Of a DNA stretch of 64,000 bases, positions 1 through 9,371 are shown one piece after another. Position 1 is the first letter of the stretch; each line of letters opens with the position of its first letter. A program made the translations under genes and the position numbers. Source of the stretch: Paenibacillus borealis (GTDB lineage: Bacteria; Bacillota; Bacilli; Paenibacillales; Paenibacillaceae); assembly GCF_000758665.1 (NCBI RefSeq), contig NZ_CP009285.1, forward strand, positions 5,270,001-5,334,000, in the 5' to 3' direction. The notes below the pieces were generated by a model. The model made no database searches, was not told where the DNA came from, and saw only the letters and a program-made list of their open reading frames with translations.

Positions 1-72
1 GCTCCAGCTCCCGTCCCAACGGGAAATAGAAGGACAAGTAATCATGCGCAGCAAATAAATCCTTATATAAAG

Positions 73-98
73 AAAAAGCCGGGGCATTATGCCCCGGC
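73..98 (-). terminator. Intrinsic terminator of the trp-hisC-tyrA operon
   Basis: A perfect 9-bp stem (GCCGGGGCA and TGCCCCGGC, 3-nt loop) is followed on the minus strand by a run of five T. It sits just after the tyrA stop codon, so the operon appears to end here rather than running on into aroA as in Bacillus subtilis. Confidence 0.9.
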
Positions 99-104
99 TC
101 TACT

Positions 105-1199
105 CTACACATATACCGTATAATCATTCTGCTGCAGCACAACCTTGGCCCGCTCCATATCATGCTCCTGGCGGAAGGACAAGCGCATAATCCCGGGAAC
201 ATCCTCCCGGCTCTCTATAATCTGCACGTTGCTAAGATTGATGCCCTGGTCGCCAAGCTCCGTTGTGATGCGTCCGATAATCCCGGGATGATCGGGAACA
301 TCAATATGAAGGTCGAACAGCGGGACAATCATTCCTTTGCGGCGTTCAGGCAGCTGGCTGCGGAATTCATTCGCCTCATGGAAAGCCGACTCGATCCCTG
401 CACCATCCCCCTGCTCCAGCAGATGGATGAACGAAGAGACCTCATCACTCCAGTCTTTGAGCAGACGCAGCATGACCGAGCGGTTATTCAGCAGGATATC
501 ACGCCAGATGATCGGATCACTTGAGGCAATCCGCGTAATATCCCGGAACCCTCCGGCCGCCAGTGTGCTGTACAAAGAATCTGAATCATGGTAGGCATGA
601 ATCTGGTTGACCAGCGCCACCGCTATAATATGCGGCAGGTGGCTGATCGCTCCGACAATCTCATCATGGCGCTCCGGGTCAAGCCGGACAATATGCGCTC
701 TGGTATGTAGAAGCAAAGATTCCAGTGCATGATAAGCTTCCTCCGGAACTCCGGGCGGAGGCGTCAGCACATAATAGGCATTCTCGAACAGCAAGGAGGA
801 GGCTGCCTCAACGCCTGAACGCTCCGAGCCGGCCATGGGATGGCCGCCGATGAAATGCACACCGGGAAGGTCAAGCGAAGCTGCGCAGGCCGCTATGCTG
901 GCCTTGGTGCTGCCGACGTCGGTGATAATACAGCCCGGCTTCAGCGGCAGCCGGCTTAGCTGCTGAAGATAATCCTCTATCATGCCTACAGGCACACACA
1001 GAAAAATATAATCGGCGCCCAGCGCCGCTTCCTCAAGGGATAGTGTAGCCTCGTCGACTACACCTCTGCTGACATATTTGATTGCTGATTCAGGACGGTG
1101 GGCATGTCCTACAACGGTCAGGCCCTCCTTGCCTTTGAAGCAAAGGGCCAGTGAGCCGCCGATCAGACCGACACCGAAAATTGCTATTTTTGTCGTCAT
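105..1199 (-). CDS. tyrA: Prephenate dehydrogenase with C-terminal ACT domain
   Basis: Oxidises prephenate to 4-hydroxyphenylpyruvate with NAD in tyrosine synthesis. The N-terminus holds a Rossmann motif (GVGLIGGS, residues 9-16 from the chosen start). The last ~75 residues form an ACT domain (core around DHPGIIGRI), usually a feedback-binding module. I chose ATG at 1199 because AAGGCAGG lies upstream and the Rossmann strand starts at once; an in-frame TTG at 1235 would add 12 residues with a weaker ribosome site. It is the last gene of the operon, 54 nt after hisC. Length (364 aa) is normal for the Bacillus type. Confidence 0.95.
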   Translation of the reverse strand: MTTKIAIFGVGLIGGSLALCFKGKEGLTVVGHAHRPESAIKYVSRGVVDEATLSLEEAALGADYIFLCVPVGMIEDYLQQLSRLPLKPGCIITDVGSTKASIAACAASLDLPGVHFIGGHPMAGSERSGVEAASSLLFENAYYVLTPPPGVPEEAYHALESLLLHTRAHIVRLDPERHDEIVGAISHLPHIIAVALVNQIHAYHDSDSLYSTLAAGGFRDITRIASSDPIIWRDILLNNRSVMLRLLKDWSDEVSSFIHLLEQGDGAGIESAFHEANEFRSQLPERRKGMIVPLFDLHIDVPDHPGIIGRITTELGDQGINLSNVQIIESREDVPGIMRLSFRQEHDMERAKVVLQQNDYTVYV

Positions 1200-1253
1200 G
1201 TTCTTAGAACTACCTGCCTTCTGTGATATCGTCAATCCCGCTTCTGATTCAGG

Positions 1254-2351
1254 TTATGCACGTACTCCCTGCTCTTGAAGCGCCTGCTCCAGGGCAGCGA
1301 TAAACGCTGTGTTCTGCTCGGCAGAACCGACTGTAACCCGGATGTAGGTCGGGTAGCGGTGATGGCCTGCTCTCACGATAAGACCTTGCCGCAGCAGGGC
1401 ATCGAAGACCTCAAAGGCCGGCTTACGTACATCCACCATAATGAAATTACCGTGAGCCGGGAAGGATTCCAGCCCAAGCCGCTGGAATTCCGCCTGCAGC
1501 TGCACAATCCCCGCACTGTTAAGCGTACGGCACTGTTGGACATATTCCTGATCAGCCAGTGCAGCCAGAGCCCCTACCTGGGCTAAGCGGGTGGTATTGA
1601 ACGGTTCCCGCACTTTATTGATCAAGGAGATAATCTGCGGGCTGGCCACGCCGTAACCGATGCGGAGTGCAGCAAGACCATAGATCTTGGAGAATGTACG
1701 GAGTACAACAAGATTCGGATAAGTGTCCAGCAGCTTAATGCCGTTAGAGTAACTCAGATCAGTTACATATTCGAAATATGCCTCATCCAGTACAACCATA
1801 ACTCCAGCCGGTACTGCATCCAGGAAAGTAATCAGGGCATCCTCCGGCACAATCGTTCCGGTCGGATTGTTCGGATTGCAGATCCAGATTGCCTTGGTAC
1901 GGTCCGTAATCTTCGCCAGCATGGCATCCAGATCATGGGTACCGTTCTTCAAAGGCACTTCAATAGATACAGCACCTTCTATATCAGCGTTGCTCTTATA
2001 GACGGAAAAGGTCTGATCAGCCATAATTGTCTCGTCACCGGGCAGGAAAAAAGCACGTGCGATCAGTGCGATAATCTCGTCAGACCCGCAGCCGAAAATA
2101 ATGTTGTCACTTGCTACTCCCAGATGTTCGGCCAATGCTGCAGTCAGCTCGGCAGCGGAACCGTCCGGGTATAAATACAGATTATCCAGTTCCGCTACAA
2201 TAGCGGCTTTTGCGCTTGGTGCTGCCCCATAAGGGTTCTCGTTGGATGCCAGCTTAATAACATCGCTTAAGCCCAGCTCCTTCTTGACTTCTTCGATCGG
2301 TTTCCCCGGCTTGTAGACAGGGAGGTCGACGATATTCGGTTTCGGGTTCAT
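1254..2351 (-). CDS. hisC: Histidinol-phosphate aminotransferase
   Basis: PLP-dependent class I/II aminotransferase of 365 aa. It acts in histidine synthesis and, in Bacillus, also transaminates aromatic keto acids, which explains its place between trpA and tyrA. Visible marks are the SNENPYG substrate motif near residue 37, the NPNNPTG motif near residue 160 and the PLP-lysine context TFSKIYGLA. ATG start with GAGGAT upstream. Gene order trpA-hisC-tyrA is that of the B. subtilis aromatic supra-operon. Confidence 0.95.
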   Translation of the reverse strand: MNPKPNIVDLPVYKPGKPIEEVKKELGLSDVIKLASNENPYGAAPSAKAAIVAELDNLYLYPDGSAAELTAALAEHLGVASDNIIFGCGSDEIIALIARAFFLPGDETIMADQTFSVYKSNADIEGAVSIEVPLKNGTHDLDAMLAKITDRTKAIWICNPNNPTGTIVPEDALITFLDAVPAGVMVVLDEAYFEYVTDLSYSNGIKLLDTYPNLVVLRTFSKIYGLAALRIGYGVASPQIISLINKVREPFNTTRLAQVGALAALADQEYVQQCRTLNSAGIVQLQAEFQRLGLESFPAHGNFIMVDVRKPAFEVFDALLRQGLIVRAGHHRYPTYIRVTVGSAEQNTAFIAALEQALQEQGVRA

Positions 2352-2407
2352 GGCCCATCCTCGCTCTCTAGAAGTAATTGGCTAGTATCAGGTCAGTATG
2401 CAGACCG

Positions 2408-3229
2408 TTATGGTCTTAATTGTGCCACAAATTCACGAATTTGCAACAGTCCGGCACTTCTAGTCTCCGGCTGGGCCAGCAGAGGAATGACATCCTCTAC
2501 CTTGCGGACAATGGCGCTGCCGACGACTACACCATCGCAAATCTTCGCAAACCGGGACACTTGTTCTCCAGTGGAGATCCCGAATCCTACAGCGATCGGC
2601 AGGTCTGTAGAGCGGCGGACGGATTGAATGAAGTCATCCACCCCAGTATGAAAGGTTGACCGTTCTCCGGTTACACCAAGTGAAGAAACGCAGTAGACAA
2701 ATCCGCTGGCGCCGGAAACAATCCGGGCAATCCGCTCACTGGAAGTCGGGGCCACCAGCGGAATCAGATTCACTCCGGCTGCACGGCTGCGCTCCCGCAT
2801 TTCCTCCGACTCTTCAACAGGCAGATCGGGAATAATCAGCCCGCTGATTTCATGGGCATCCAGCTCGGCGAAGAAGGTATCCAGCCCCATCTGCATCACC
2901 GGATTATAGTAGGTGAACAGGATGAACGGCAGCTGGCTGCCGGCCTGACGTGCCTTGAGGGCTGTCTCCATGCAGGTGCGGAGATGAATGTTGCTGCGCA
3001 GGGCTCTGGAGGAAGCCCGCTGAATGACCGGACCGTCGGCTAACGGGTCGGAATAGGGAACTCCTAGCTCCAGAATGTCCGCACCGGCCGCCTCCAGCTC
3101 AGTGATAATATCCAGCGTTGTCTCAAGATCGGGATCGCCTACGGTAAGAAAAGGAATCAGGGCTGCCCGGCCCTCTGCCCGCAGCTTTTTGAAAGTCAGA
3201 TCCATCCGGTTAGTAGTTTCGGTAGTCAT
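2408..3229 (-). CDS. trpA: Tryptophan synthase alpha chain
   Basis: Cleaves indole-3-glycerol phosphate to indole, which is channelled to TrpB. It is a TIM barrel of 273 aa with the signature LELGVPYSDPLADGPVIQ (residues ~56-73), carrying one catalytic acid, and the second catalytic acid in the N-terminal strand. The phosphate-binding loop VGFGIS is near the C-terminus. The ATG overlaps the trpB stop by one base (TAATG), which indicates translational coupling. Confidence 0.97.
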   Translation of the reverse strand: MTTETTNRMDLTFKKLRAEGRAALIPFLTVGDPDLETTLDIITELEAAGADILELGVPYSDPLADGPVIQRASSRALRSNIHLRTCMETALKARQAGSQLPFILFTYYNPVMQMGLDTFFAELDAHEISGLIIPDLPVEESEEMRERSRAAGVNLIPLVAPTSSERIARIVSGASGFVYCVSSLGVTGERSTFHTGVDDFIQSVRRSTDLPIAVGFGISTGEQVSRFAKICDGVVVGSAIVRKVEDVIPLLAQPETRSAGLLQIREFVAQLRP

Positions 3230-4425
3230 TATTTCCCCGCCCCTTCCGTATAGGCCATGATCGATTCCACGTCTTTGTCGCCGCGTCCGGACAGGCAGAT
3301 GACCACGATATCATCCTTGGTCAGTGTCTTGCCGAGCTTCACCACATGGGCAATGGCGTGGGCAGATTCGAGGGCCGGAATGATGCCCTCCGTCTGGCAG
3401 AGCAGCTTCAGCGCATCCAGCGCTTCATCATCCGTTACCGGAACGTACTGCGCCCGGTGAATATCCTTGAGATAGGAGTGTTCGGGTCCGACACCGGGAT
3501 AATCCAGTCCGGCCGATATAGAATGGGCTTCGGTGACCTGTCCATGCTCATCCTGCAGCAGGTAGCTGAGCGATCCCTGGAAGACACCATGACTCCCCTT
3601 ACTCATAGTTGCTGCATGGAACGGAGTATCAATTCCTTTACCGGCAGCTTCAACACCGATCATAGCAACCTGCTCGTCCTCCATGAAAGGATAGAACATG
3701 CCGATGGCATTGCTTCCTCCGCCTACAGCGGCAACCAGCAGATCCGGCAAACGTCCTTCCGCCTCCAGAATCTGACGGCGGGTCTCATCCCCGATAACCC
3801 GCTGGAAATTACGGACCATCATCGGATAGGGATGCGGGCCTACCGCAGATCCAAGGATGTAGAATGTATCCTCAACGTTGCTCACCCAGTAGCGCAGTGC
3901 CTCATTACCGGCGTCCTTCAGTGTTCTTGACCCGGAGGTTACGGGAATCACTTCTGCACCAAGCAGCTTCATGCGGAAGACATTCAGCGCCTGGCGGCGG
4001 GTATCCTCTTCACCCATGAACACCTTGCATTCCATACCGAGCAGGGCTGCAACTGTAGCGGTAGCCACGCCGTGCTGGCCGGCTCCTGTTTCGGCAATCA
4101 CCTTGGTTTTACCCATCATTTTGGCCAGAATGCCTTGTCCGATAGCGTTGTTGATCTTGTGCGCACCTGTATGGTTCAGGTCTTCACGCTTCAGATAGAT
4201 CTTGGCTTCGCCCAGATGCTTGCTTAGCCGCTCCGCATAATACAGCGGGGTCTCGCGTCCGGAATACTGCTTAAGCAGGTAATCTATTTCCTCCTGAAAA
4301 GCCGGGTCTGCCGAGAATTTACGGTAGGCCTCCTCCAGCTCAATCAATGCATTCATCAAAGTTTCAGGAACGAAGCGGCCTCCAAAAGAACCAAAACGTC
4401 CGTTCTTGTCCGGTACTTGTATCAT
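3229..4425 (-). CDS. trpB: Tryptophan synthase beta chain
   Basis: PLP enzyme that condenses indole with serine to give tryptophan. Seen in the sequence are the PLP-lysine motif [10 protein letters not shown] (near residue 92), the phosphate-cradle GGGSNAIG and a normal length of 398 aa. Its start overlaps the trpF stop by four bases (ATGA). It forms the alpha2-beta2 complex with the next gene, trpA. Confidence 0.98.
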   Translation of the reverse strand: MIQVPDKNGRFGSFGGRFVPETLMNALIELEEAYRKFSADPAFQEEIDYLLKQYSGRETPLYYAERLSKHLGEAKIYLKREDLNHTGAHKINNAIGQGILAKMMGKTKVIAETGAGQHGVATATVAALLGMECKVFMGEEDTRRQALNVFRMKLLGAEVIPVTSGSRTLKDAGNEALRYWVSNVEDTFYILGSAVGPHPYPMMVRNFQRVIGDETRRQILEAEGRLPDLLVAAVGGGSNAIGMFYPFMEDEQVAMIGVEAAGKGIDTPFHAATMSKGSHGVFQGSLSYLLQDEHGQVTEAHSISAGLDYPGVGPEHSYLKDIHRAQYVPVTDDEALDALKLLCQTEGIIPALESAHAIAHVVKLGKTLTKDDIVVICLSGRGDKDVESIMAYTEGAGK

Positions 4426-5102
4426 GATTGCTTCACCCTTTCCACGAAAGCTGTCATTTTTGCGATATCCTTAAGGCCGTTACTCTCCACTCCGCTGGAT
4501 ACATCCACGCCATATGGCGCGTAGCCGTCCAGCAGCTCATTCACGTTGTCCGGATTCAGTCCTCCGGCTATAAATAAAGGCAGCGCATAGTCCGCCGCCG
4601 CTTGCTGGTAGAGCGGAATCTGTTCCCAGTCAAACGTACGTCCGGAGCCTCCGCTGCCCTGCGGGTCATAGGTATCCAGCAGCAGCGCATCGATTGTACC
4701 GGCGTAGCTCTCCAGGAGAGCATGAATGTCTATTAATACATCAGGGTCATGGCCTGCTACAGAAAGTGCCTTCCATACTTGAATCTGCGGAAAAGCCTGC
4801 TTGACCTCGCGGCAGAACAGCGGGCTCTCTTGTCCATGCAGCTGCACGACATCCAGCGGTACTGTTCTGAGCAGCTCTGCCAGCTCCGCAAGCTGCGGAT
4901 TGACGAATACTCCCGCAGCGCGGGGTGCTGTCCCAGTCTCCCACGCTTTCAGCTCTGCAACAAGCTGAGCAGCAGCTTCTGCAGTAACTCTGCGGCGGCT
5001 CGGGGCAAATACAAGTCCGATATAATCTAGAGGCAAACTCTTCATAGATTTTAGCACTTCAACGTCCTGAAGTCCACAGATTTTTACGAGTGTATCAGCC
5101 AT
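4422..5102 (-). CDS. trpF: Phosphoribosylanthranilate isomerase
   Basis: Isomerises PRA to CdRP, the third step after chorismate in tryptophan synthesis. The Cys of VKICGL near the N-terminus and the Asp of LLLDTYD are the expected catalytic residues, and [11 protein letters not shown] is the phosphate-binding turn. ATG at 5102 overlaps the trpC stop (ATGGCTGA). An upstream GTG at 5111 is possible but lies only ~3 nt from the SD (GGAAGG). 226 aa. Confidence 0.95.
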   Translation of the reverse strand: MADTLVKICGLQDVEVLKSMKSLPLDYIGLVFAPSRRRVTAEAAAQLVAELKAWETGTAPRAAGVFVNPQLAELAELLRTVPLDVVQLHGQESPLFCREVKQAFPQIQVWKALSVAGHDPDVLIDIHALLESYAGTIDALLLDTYDPQGSGGSGRTFDWEQIPLYQQAAADYALPLFIAGGLNPDNVNELLDGYAPYGVDVSSGVESNGLKDIAKMTAFVERVKQS

Positions 5103-5925
5103 GCAGCGCACGGTCCTTCCCTGCAGGAAGCGGTCCGAGCAGCTGATTCACTGCCTGCTCCACATCCGGCTGGCGCATCAGATATTCACCCACCAGCACG
5201 CCTGTAGCCCGGGTATTGCTTAAGAATGCAATGTCCTCCGGACCGGTAATCCCGCTCTCACTGATGACCGGCAGTCCCTCCGGAAGCAGTGCCGCAAGCT
5301 CGGCTGTGGCAGTAAGTGAAGTTTCAAAGGTCTTTAGATTCCGGTTATTGATGCCAAGCAGCACCCCTGGATGAATAGCCTTGCCGGTGGCCAGCACCTT
5401 TTCCAGTTCGCTGCGGTCATGGACTTCAATCAGAATATCCAGGCCAAGCGCTGCAGCGGTATCAGTGAATGCGCTCAACTGCTCGGATGTCAGGATAGCG
5501 GCAATGAGCAGAATGGCATCCGCTCCCAGCAGGCGTGCTTCATAGATCTGCTTCTCATCAATGATGAAGTCTTTGCGCAGCAGAGGAAGCTCTACCGCCT
5601 CCCTTACCTGCTGGAGATACAATCCGCTGCCCTGAAAATATTCCCGGTCCGTAAGCACAGACAGGCAGTCCGCTCCTCCTGCCGCATAGCCTTTTGCAAT
5701 CGCAACCGGATCAAAATCGGCACGGATCAGGCCTTTGGAAGGCGAAGCCTTCTTCACCTCGGCGATCAACCCCATCTCCCGGTTCCGCCGCCCGGTCAGC
5801 GCAGCGCGGAACCCTCTGGTTGAGGGCAATGCTGCGATTGCGCGTTCGGCCTCAGCCAAAGAAAATGTCTTGCTTAGTGCTTCAACCTCTTTCACTTTGG
5901 TGGCGACAATCCGGTCAAGATACAT
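5095..5925 (-). CDS. trpC: Indole-3-glycerol phosphate synthase
   Basis: Closes the ring of CdRP to indole-3-glycerol phosphate. It is a TIM barrel with the family motifs IAEVKKASPSKG (residues ~53-64), LLRKDFIID, LLGINNRNL and VISESGI. I chose ATG at 5925 (AAGGAGC seven bases upstream) over an in-frame TTG at 5931. It overlaps the trpD 3' end by 11 nt, which fits coupled translation. 276 aa. Confidence 0.96.
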   Translation of the reverse strand: MYLDRIVATKVKEVEALSKTFSLAEAERAIAALPSTRGFRAALTGRRNREMGLIAEVKKASPSKGLIRADFDPVAIAKGYAAGGADCLSVLTDREYFQGSGLYLQQVREAVELPLLRKDFIIDEKQIYEARLLGADAILLIAAILTSEQLSAFTDTAAALGLDILIEVHDRSELEKVLATGKAIHPGVLLGINNRNLKTFETSLTATAELAALLPEGLPVISESGITGPEDIAFLSNTRATGVLVGEYLMRQPDVEQAVNQLLGPLPAGKDRALHG

Positions 5926-6955
5926 AATCAAGCTCCTTCGTCATGGCTTTTAACTGCTCCAGCTTACGCAATGCTGCTCCTGAATCCACCACTTCTCTTG
6001 CCCGGTCCACGCCTTCCCGCAGCGTATTCGCCAGACCGGCAACATAGATGCACGCCCCGGCATTGGCTAATACGATATCGCGGTAGGGATTGATTTGTCC
6101 TTCCAGCACTGTAGTGATAATAGCCGCATTCTCAGCGGCATCACCTCCGAGCACATCCTCCAGCGGATGCCGGCTCAGCCCTAATTCTTCCGGAGTAATC
6201 TCATAGGTTGTGACCGCTCCGTTTCTCAGCTCGGAGACTTGGGTTGGCGCCGAAATGCTGATCTCGTCCAGACCATCCAGACTGCTGACAATCATCGCCC
6301 GCTTGGAGCCCAGCTCGCCCAGCACCTTAGCTACTGTTTCTGTTTTGTTCCGGTCGTAGATGCCCATAAGCTGCCGGTCAGCTCCAGCCGGATTGGTCAG
6401 CGGGCCGAGCATATTAAATACCGTGCGCACGCCCAGCTCACGGCGGGGAGCAGCCGCATGCTTCATCGACGGATGATAGATTTGTGCGAACAGGAAGCAG
6501 ATCCCGATGCTGTCCAGACATTGCCGGGCCTGCTCCGCATTCAGATGAATATTGACACCGAGTGCCTCCAGTACATCAGCGCTGCCCGCTCTGCCTGAAG
6601 CTGAACGGTTGCCGTGCTTCGCAACCCGGACGGAAGCAGCTGAGGAGATAATCGCCGAGGCGGTCGAAATATTGAATTTATGAATCCCGGAGCCTCCGGT
6701 ACCGCAGGTATCAAGCAGCTGGCTCCGTTCTGTCAGAACAGGAGTCCCGAATCCGCGCATCGCTTCCGCAAATCCGGTGATTTCCTCTACCGTTTCTCCC
6801 TTAATCCGCAGCGCGGTGAGCAGTGCACCGATCTGTGCATGTGTTGCCGCCCCCTCCATAATAGTACCCATAACCTCACGGGCCTGCGTACGGCTGAGGT
6901 CCTTACCCTCGATTAATCCGGCAATTCCTGTTTGTATTAACTGGCTAGCTTCCAT
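5915..6955 (-). CDS. trpD: Anthranilate phosphoribosyltransferase
   Basis: Transfers phosphoribose from PRPP to anthranilate. The glycine-rich PRPP/anthranilate loop DTCGTGGSGIHKFNIST (residues ~84-100), the HGNRSASG loop and the LGPLTNPAGA motif are all present. 346 aa, normal for the non-fused form. ATG with AGGAGGG upstream. It is 136 nt downstream of trpE; no promoter or terminator was evident in that gap. Confidence 0.97.
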   Translation of the reverse strand: MEASQLIQTGIAGLIEGKDLSRTQAREVMGTIMEGAATHAQIGALLTALRIKGETVEEITGFAEAMRGFGTPVLTERSQLLDTCGTGGSGIHKFNISTASAIISSAASVRVAKHGNRSASGRAGSADVLEALGVNIHLNAEQARQCLDSIGICFLFAQIYHPSMKHAAAPRRELGVRTVFNMLGPLTNPAGADRQLMGIYDRNKTETVAKVLGELGSKRAMIVSSLDGLDEISISAPTQVSELRNGAVTTYEITPEELGLSRHPLEDVLGGDAAENAAIITTVLEGQINPYRDIVLANAGACIYVAGLANTLREGVDRAREVVDSGAALRKLEQLKAMTKELDYVS

Positions 6956-7091
6956 ATTGTATTCCCTCCTAAGAGTTTTGTAGGCGGGGCTTCCTGAATC
7001 AGCTTCTTACAAAACTGGCTCCGGAAGCATACGCCAAAAATATTATGGAGCATTCTCTGCTCATCCTGGCTCATCTCTGCTTATCCCCGTC

Positions 7092-8648
7092 TCACGGGGT
7101 ATATTCGTACATATAATCCTGGTTGATAACCTGCTTCTCCTTGACCTCGGCGGGGAACATCGCTTCGGCCATCCGGATTGCTTTCAGCATGCCCCTGGCC
7201 TTGTTCAAGGTCTCTTCGTATTCCTTCTCAGGCACCGAGTCCCAGACAATACCCGCTCCGGCCTGCACATAAGCCCGGCCTTTGCGGAAGATGATGGTGC
7301 GGATTGTAATGCAGGAGTCCATATTCCCGGAGAAGCCAAGGTAACCTATAGCCCCGGCATAAGCTCCACGGGCTTCCTTTTCCAGCTCAGCGATGATCTC
7401 CATCGCCCGCAGCTTCGGCGCTCCGGATACGGTACCCGCCGGAAGGCAGGAGAGGAAGGCATCGAAGAAATCTTTATCGTCTGCCAGCGTTCCGGACACA
7501 TTCGAGACGATATGCATCACATGGGAGTATTTCTCGATTTCCATGAATGAATCGCATTTCACTGTGCCGAACTTTGATACACGGCCCAGGTCATTACGGC
7601 CCAGATCCACGAGCATCAGATGCTCCGCCCGCTCCTTCTCATCCTCCAGCAGTTCAGCGGCGAGCTGGCGGTCCTGCGCCTCTGTCTCTCCGCGCGGCCG
7701 GGTGCCGGCAATCGGCCGGGTCTCGACACGGCCGCTGCTGTCCACCTTGACCAGTGCTTCCGGCGAAGTGCCTACGATGATCTCTTCATCCATTTTCAGA
7801 TAATACATGTAAGGTGAAGGATTCAGCGTCCGCAGCATCCGGTACACATGCAGCGGGGATACCTCGGTCTCTATATGCAGCCGCTGGGACAGCACCACCT
7901 GGAAGATATCGCCGGCGCGGATATACTCTTTGGCCTGCTCCACATTGCTGATGTATTGTTCCTTGGTCAGGTTGGAGTGAATCTCACCCAGCTCAATGTC
8001 CTGCGGGATGCTGCGGCGGTTGACGTTCTCTTTCGGACCTTCCTTCTGCAGCTCTTCAGCCATATTCTCCAGGCGGCGGCTAAGTTCCTCATAACCTGCC
8101 CGGATATCGGAATCGGTATCTCCATCCTTGATATGCAGATTGCCCACCAGCAGAATCTGCTGCTTCACATGGTCGAAGACGATGATGCGGTCACAGAACA
8201 TGAAGCGGATATCATCCATATTGAGGTCATCTACGGCATGAGCGGACAATTTCTCGTAGTACTGCAGCAGATCATAGCCGAAGAATCCGATAGCGCCGCC
8301 CGTAAATGGCGGCATCCCGTCCAGCTTGGGACTGCGGTAGGAGCGAAGCAGCGCTTTAAGCTCCTCGACAGGTTTGCCCAGCAGCTGTTTTTTCTCACCG
8401 CCGACTTCAACGTGAATCAAGCCCTTTTTGCCTGAAATCATCAGGAACGGATCACTGCCGATAAAAGAATAGCGTGCCCATTGACTGCCGCCCTCTACAC
8501 TCTCCAGCAGGAATGCACGATCCTGCTCTGCGAAACGCTGGAACAAGCGGATTGGCGTTTCCATATCAGCCAGCAGCCTTTTCACGACCGGGATCAGATT
8601 GTACTCCCGCGACAGCGACACCACTTCTTCAATTCTCGGATTCGTCAC
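7092..8648 (-). CDS. trpE: Anthranilate synthase component I
   Basis: Converts chorismate plus ammonia to anthranilate. 518 aa. The N-terminal half carries the LLES feedback motif (FLLESVEGG, ~residue 47) that binds tryptophan in this family. The C-terminal chorismate-binding domain has PIAGTRPRG, DLGRNDLGRV and LPAGTVSGAPK. Start is GTG with AGGAGG eight bases upstream. No trpG glutaminase gene is in the operon; in Bacillus that subunit is the shared PabA, encoded elsewhere. First gene after the TRAP-regulated leader. Confidence 0.97.
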   Translation of the reverse strand: MTNPRIEEVVSLSREYNLIPVVKRLLADMETPIRLFQRFAEQDRAFLLESVEGGSQWARYSFIGSDPFLMISGKKGLIHVEVGGEKKQLLGKPVEELKALLRSYRSPKLDGMPPFTGGAIGFFGYDLLQYYEKLSAHAVDDLNMDDIRFMFCDRIIVFDHVKQQILLVGNLHIKDGDTDSDIRAGYEELSRRLENMAEELQKEGPKENVNRRSIPQDIELGEIHSNLTKEQYISNVEQAKEYIRAGDIFQVVLSQRLHIETEVSPLHVYRMLRTLNPSPYMYYLKMDEEIIVGTSPEALVKVDSSGRVETRPIAGTRPRGETEAQDRQLAAELLEDEKERAEHLMLVDLGRNDLGRVSKFGTVKCDSFMEIEKYSHVMHIVSNVSGTLADDKDFFDAFLSCLPAGTVSGAPKLRAMEIIAELEKEARGAYAGAIGYLGFSGNMDSCITIRTIIFRKGRAYVQAGAGIVWDSVPEKEYEETLNKARGMLKAIRMAEAMFPAEVKEKQVINQDYMYEYTP

Positions 8649-8692
8649 TTGGGTAACCTCCTAGGGTTATATGGGGTAATGTCCGAAATACA

Positions 8693-8719
8693 GAAAAACC
8701 TCTACCGGAGTAGAGGTTT
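8693..8719 (-). terminator. Attenuator hairpin in the trp leader
   Basis: On the minus strand AACCTCTAC and GTAGAGGTT form a 9-bp stem with a 4-nt loop, followed by TTTC, 45 nt before the trpE start. The left arm can instead pair with the GAG-CA-GAG units of the TRAP array (CUCUACUC against 8894-8901, 7 of 8 pairs). That gives a plausible antiterminator which TRAP binding would block. The pairing is inferred by eye, not folded. Confidence 0.8.
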
Positions 8720-8883
8720 GTGTTAGAAAGTATGTGATTAAGCGCCATAGGACCGGCATAAACCAAATTGAATGCAGATTATCCTTCAAAGGGTACACGG
8801 ATAGCGTATATGCAGCAGCTGCACGGCTATGCGGGTATGCCAAAAAAAGAAAACTAACAATCTATGGTCTGCCTATAAAAACC

Positions 8884-8955
8884 CTGTCCTGCACTCTGCT
8901 CAACTATACTCATCTCAACTAAACTAAACTCTGCTTAACTCGGCTAACTACACTA
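8884..8955 (-). promoter_or_regulatory. TRAP-binding array in the trp leader
   Basis: Reading the minus strand, eleven NAG triplets at exact 2-nt spacing run from 8946 to 8894: TAG, GAG, AAG, GAG, TAG, TAG, GAG, GAG, TAG, GAG, GAG. Two CAG follow in register and two more TAG precede. Eleven (G/U)AG repeats are what the 11-subunit TRAP ring binds in B. subtilis trp leader RNA. Its protein, mtrB, is at 19206-19454. The rest of the gene-free stretch 8649-8999 holds the promoter, the attenuator and the spacer between them. Confidence 0.93.
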
Positions 8956-8981
8956 TACATGATGGCGGCGGTTCATGACAA
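8952..8981 (-). promoter_or_regulatory. Sigma-A promoter of the trp operon
   Basis: TTGTCA (8976-8981) and TATAGT (8952-8957) are 18 bp apart. The predicted start near 8945 would put the TRAP repeats almost at the 5' end of the RNA, closer than in B. subtilis. Confidence 0.7.
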
Positions 8982-8999
8982 CCCCGCATAGATAATTTA

Positions 9000-9371
9000 T
9001 TACTTGCCTTGTGAGAGATCGGGACGAAGCCGCTGGGCTTCATTCAGATACACATGACGGATGTCACGCTGTGATTTGTCGGTGTTCACCTGGACCATCA
9101 GGCGGATGCACTGCGGCAGGCTGCCTTTGACCGGAATCTCTACGGAGCACATCAGCGGCACCATTTCCCAGCCTTCAATCTCACGGATGGCGCGCGCCGG
9201 AAAAGTGGCATCCAGATCAGCAGTCATCGTGATCCACACACTGCAGATATCCTCGGCGATCACTTCGTTGCGCTCTACAATCTCTCTGAGCAGCACAACA
9301 GTCTCGCGTAAAATTTCGGTTTCCTCATTCTTGGTTACGGTTGTAGCACCGCGTATCCCCCGGTTCACCAT
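9000..9371 (-). CDS. aroH: Chorismate mutase, AroH type
   Basis: Monofunctional chorismate mutase (123 aa) of the trimeric pseudo-alpha/beta-barrel AroH class; converts chorismate to prephenate for Phe/Tyr. The N-terminal RGIRGATTV carries the substrate-binding Arg, EIPVKGSLPQCIR carries the conserved Glu region, and IRHVYLNEA is the typical C-terminal motif. It overlaps the aroB stop by 7 nt. It supplies the precursor used by TyrA at the end of the neighbouring operon. Confidence 0.96.
   Translation of the reverse strand: MVNRGIRGATTVTKNEETEILRETVVLLREIVERNEVIAEDICSVWITMTADLDATFPARAIREIEGWEMVPLMCSVEIPVKGSLPQCIRLMVQVNTDKSQRDIRHVYLNEAQRLRPDLSQGK

Noticed and set aside
1..72. Possible coding end at the left edge (minus frame reading …YLSFYFPLGRELE)
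   Set aside because: Too short, no convincing start after the operon terminator; left uncalled.
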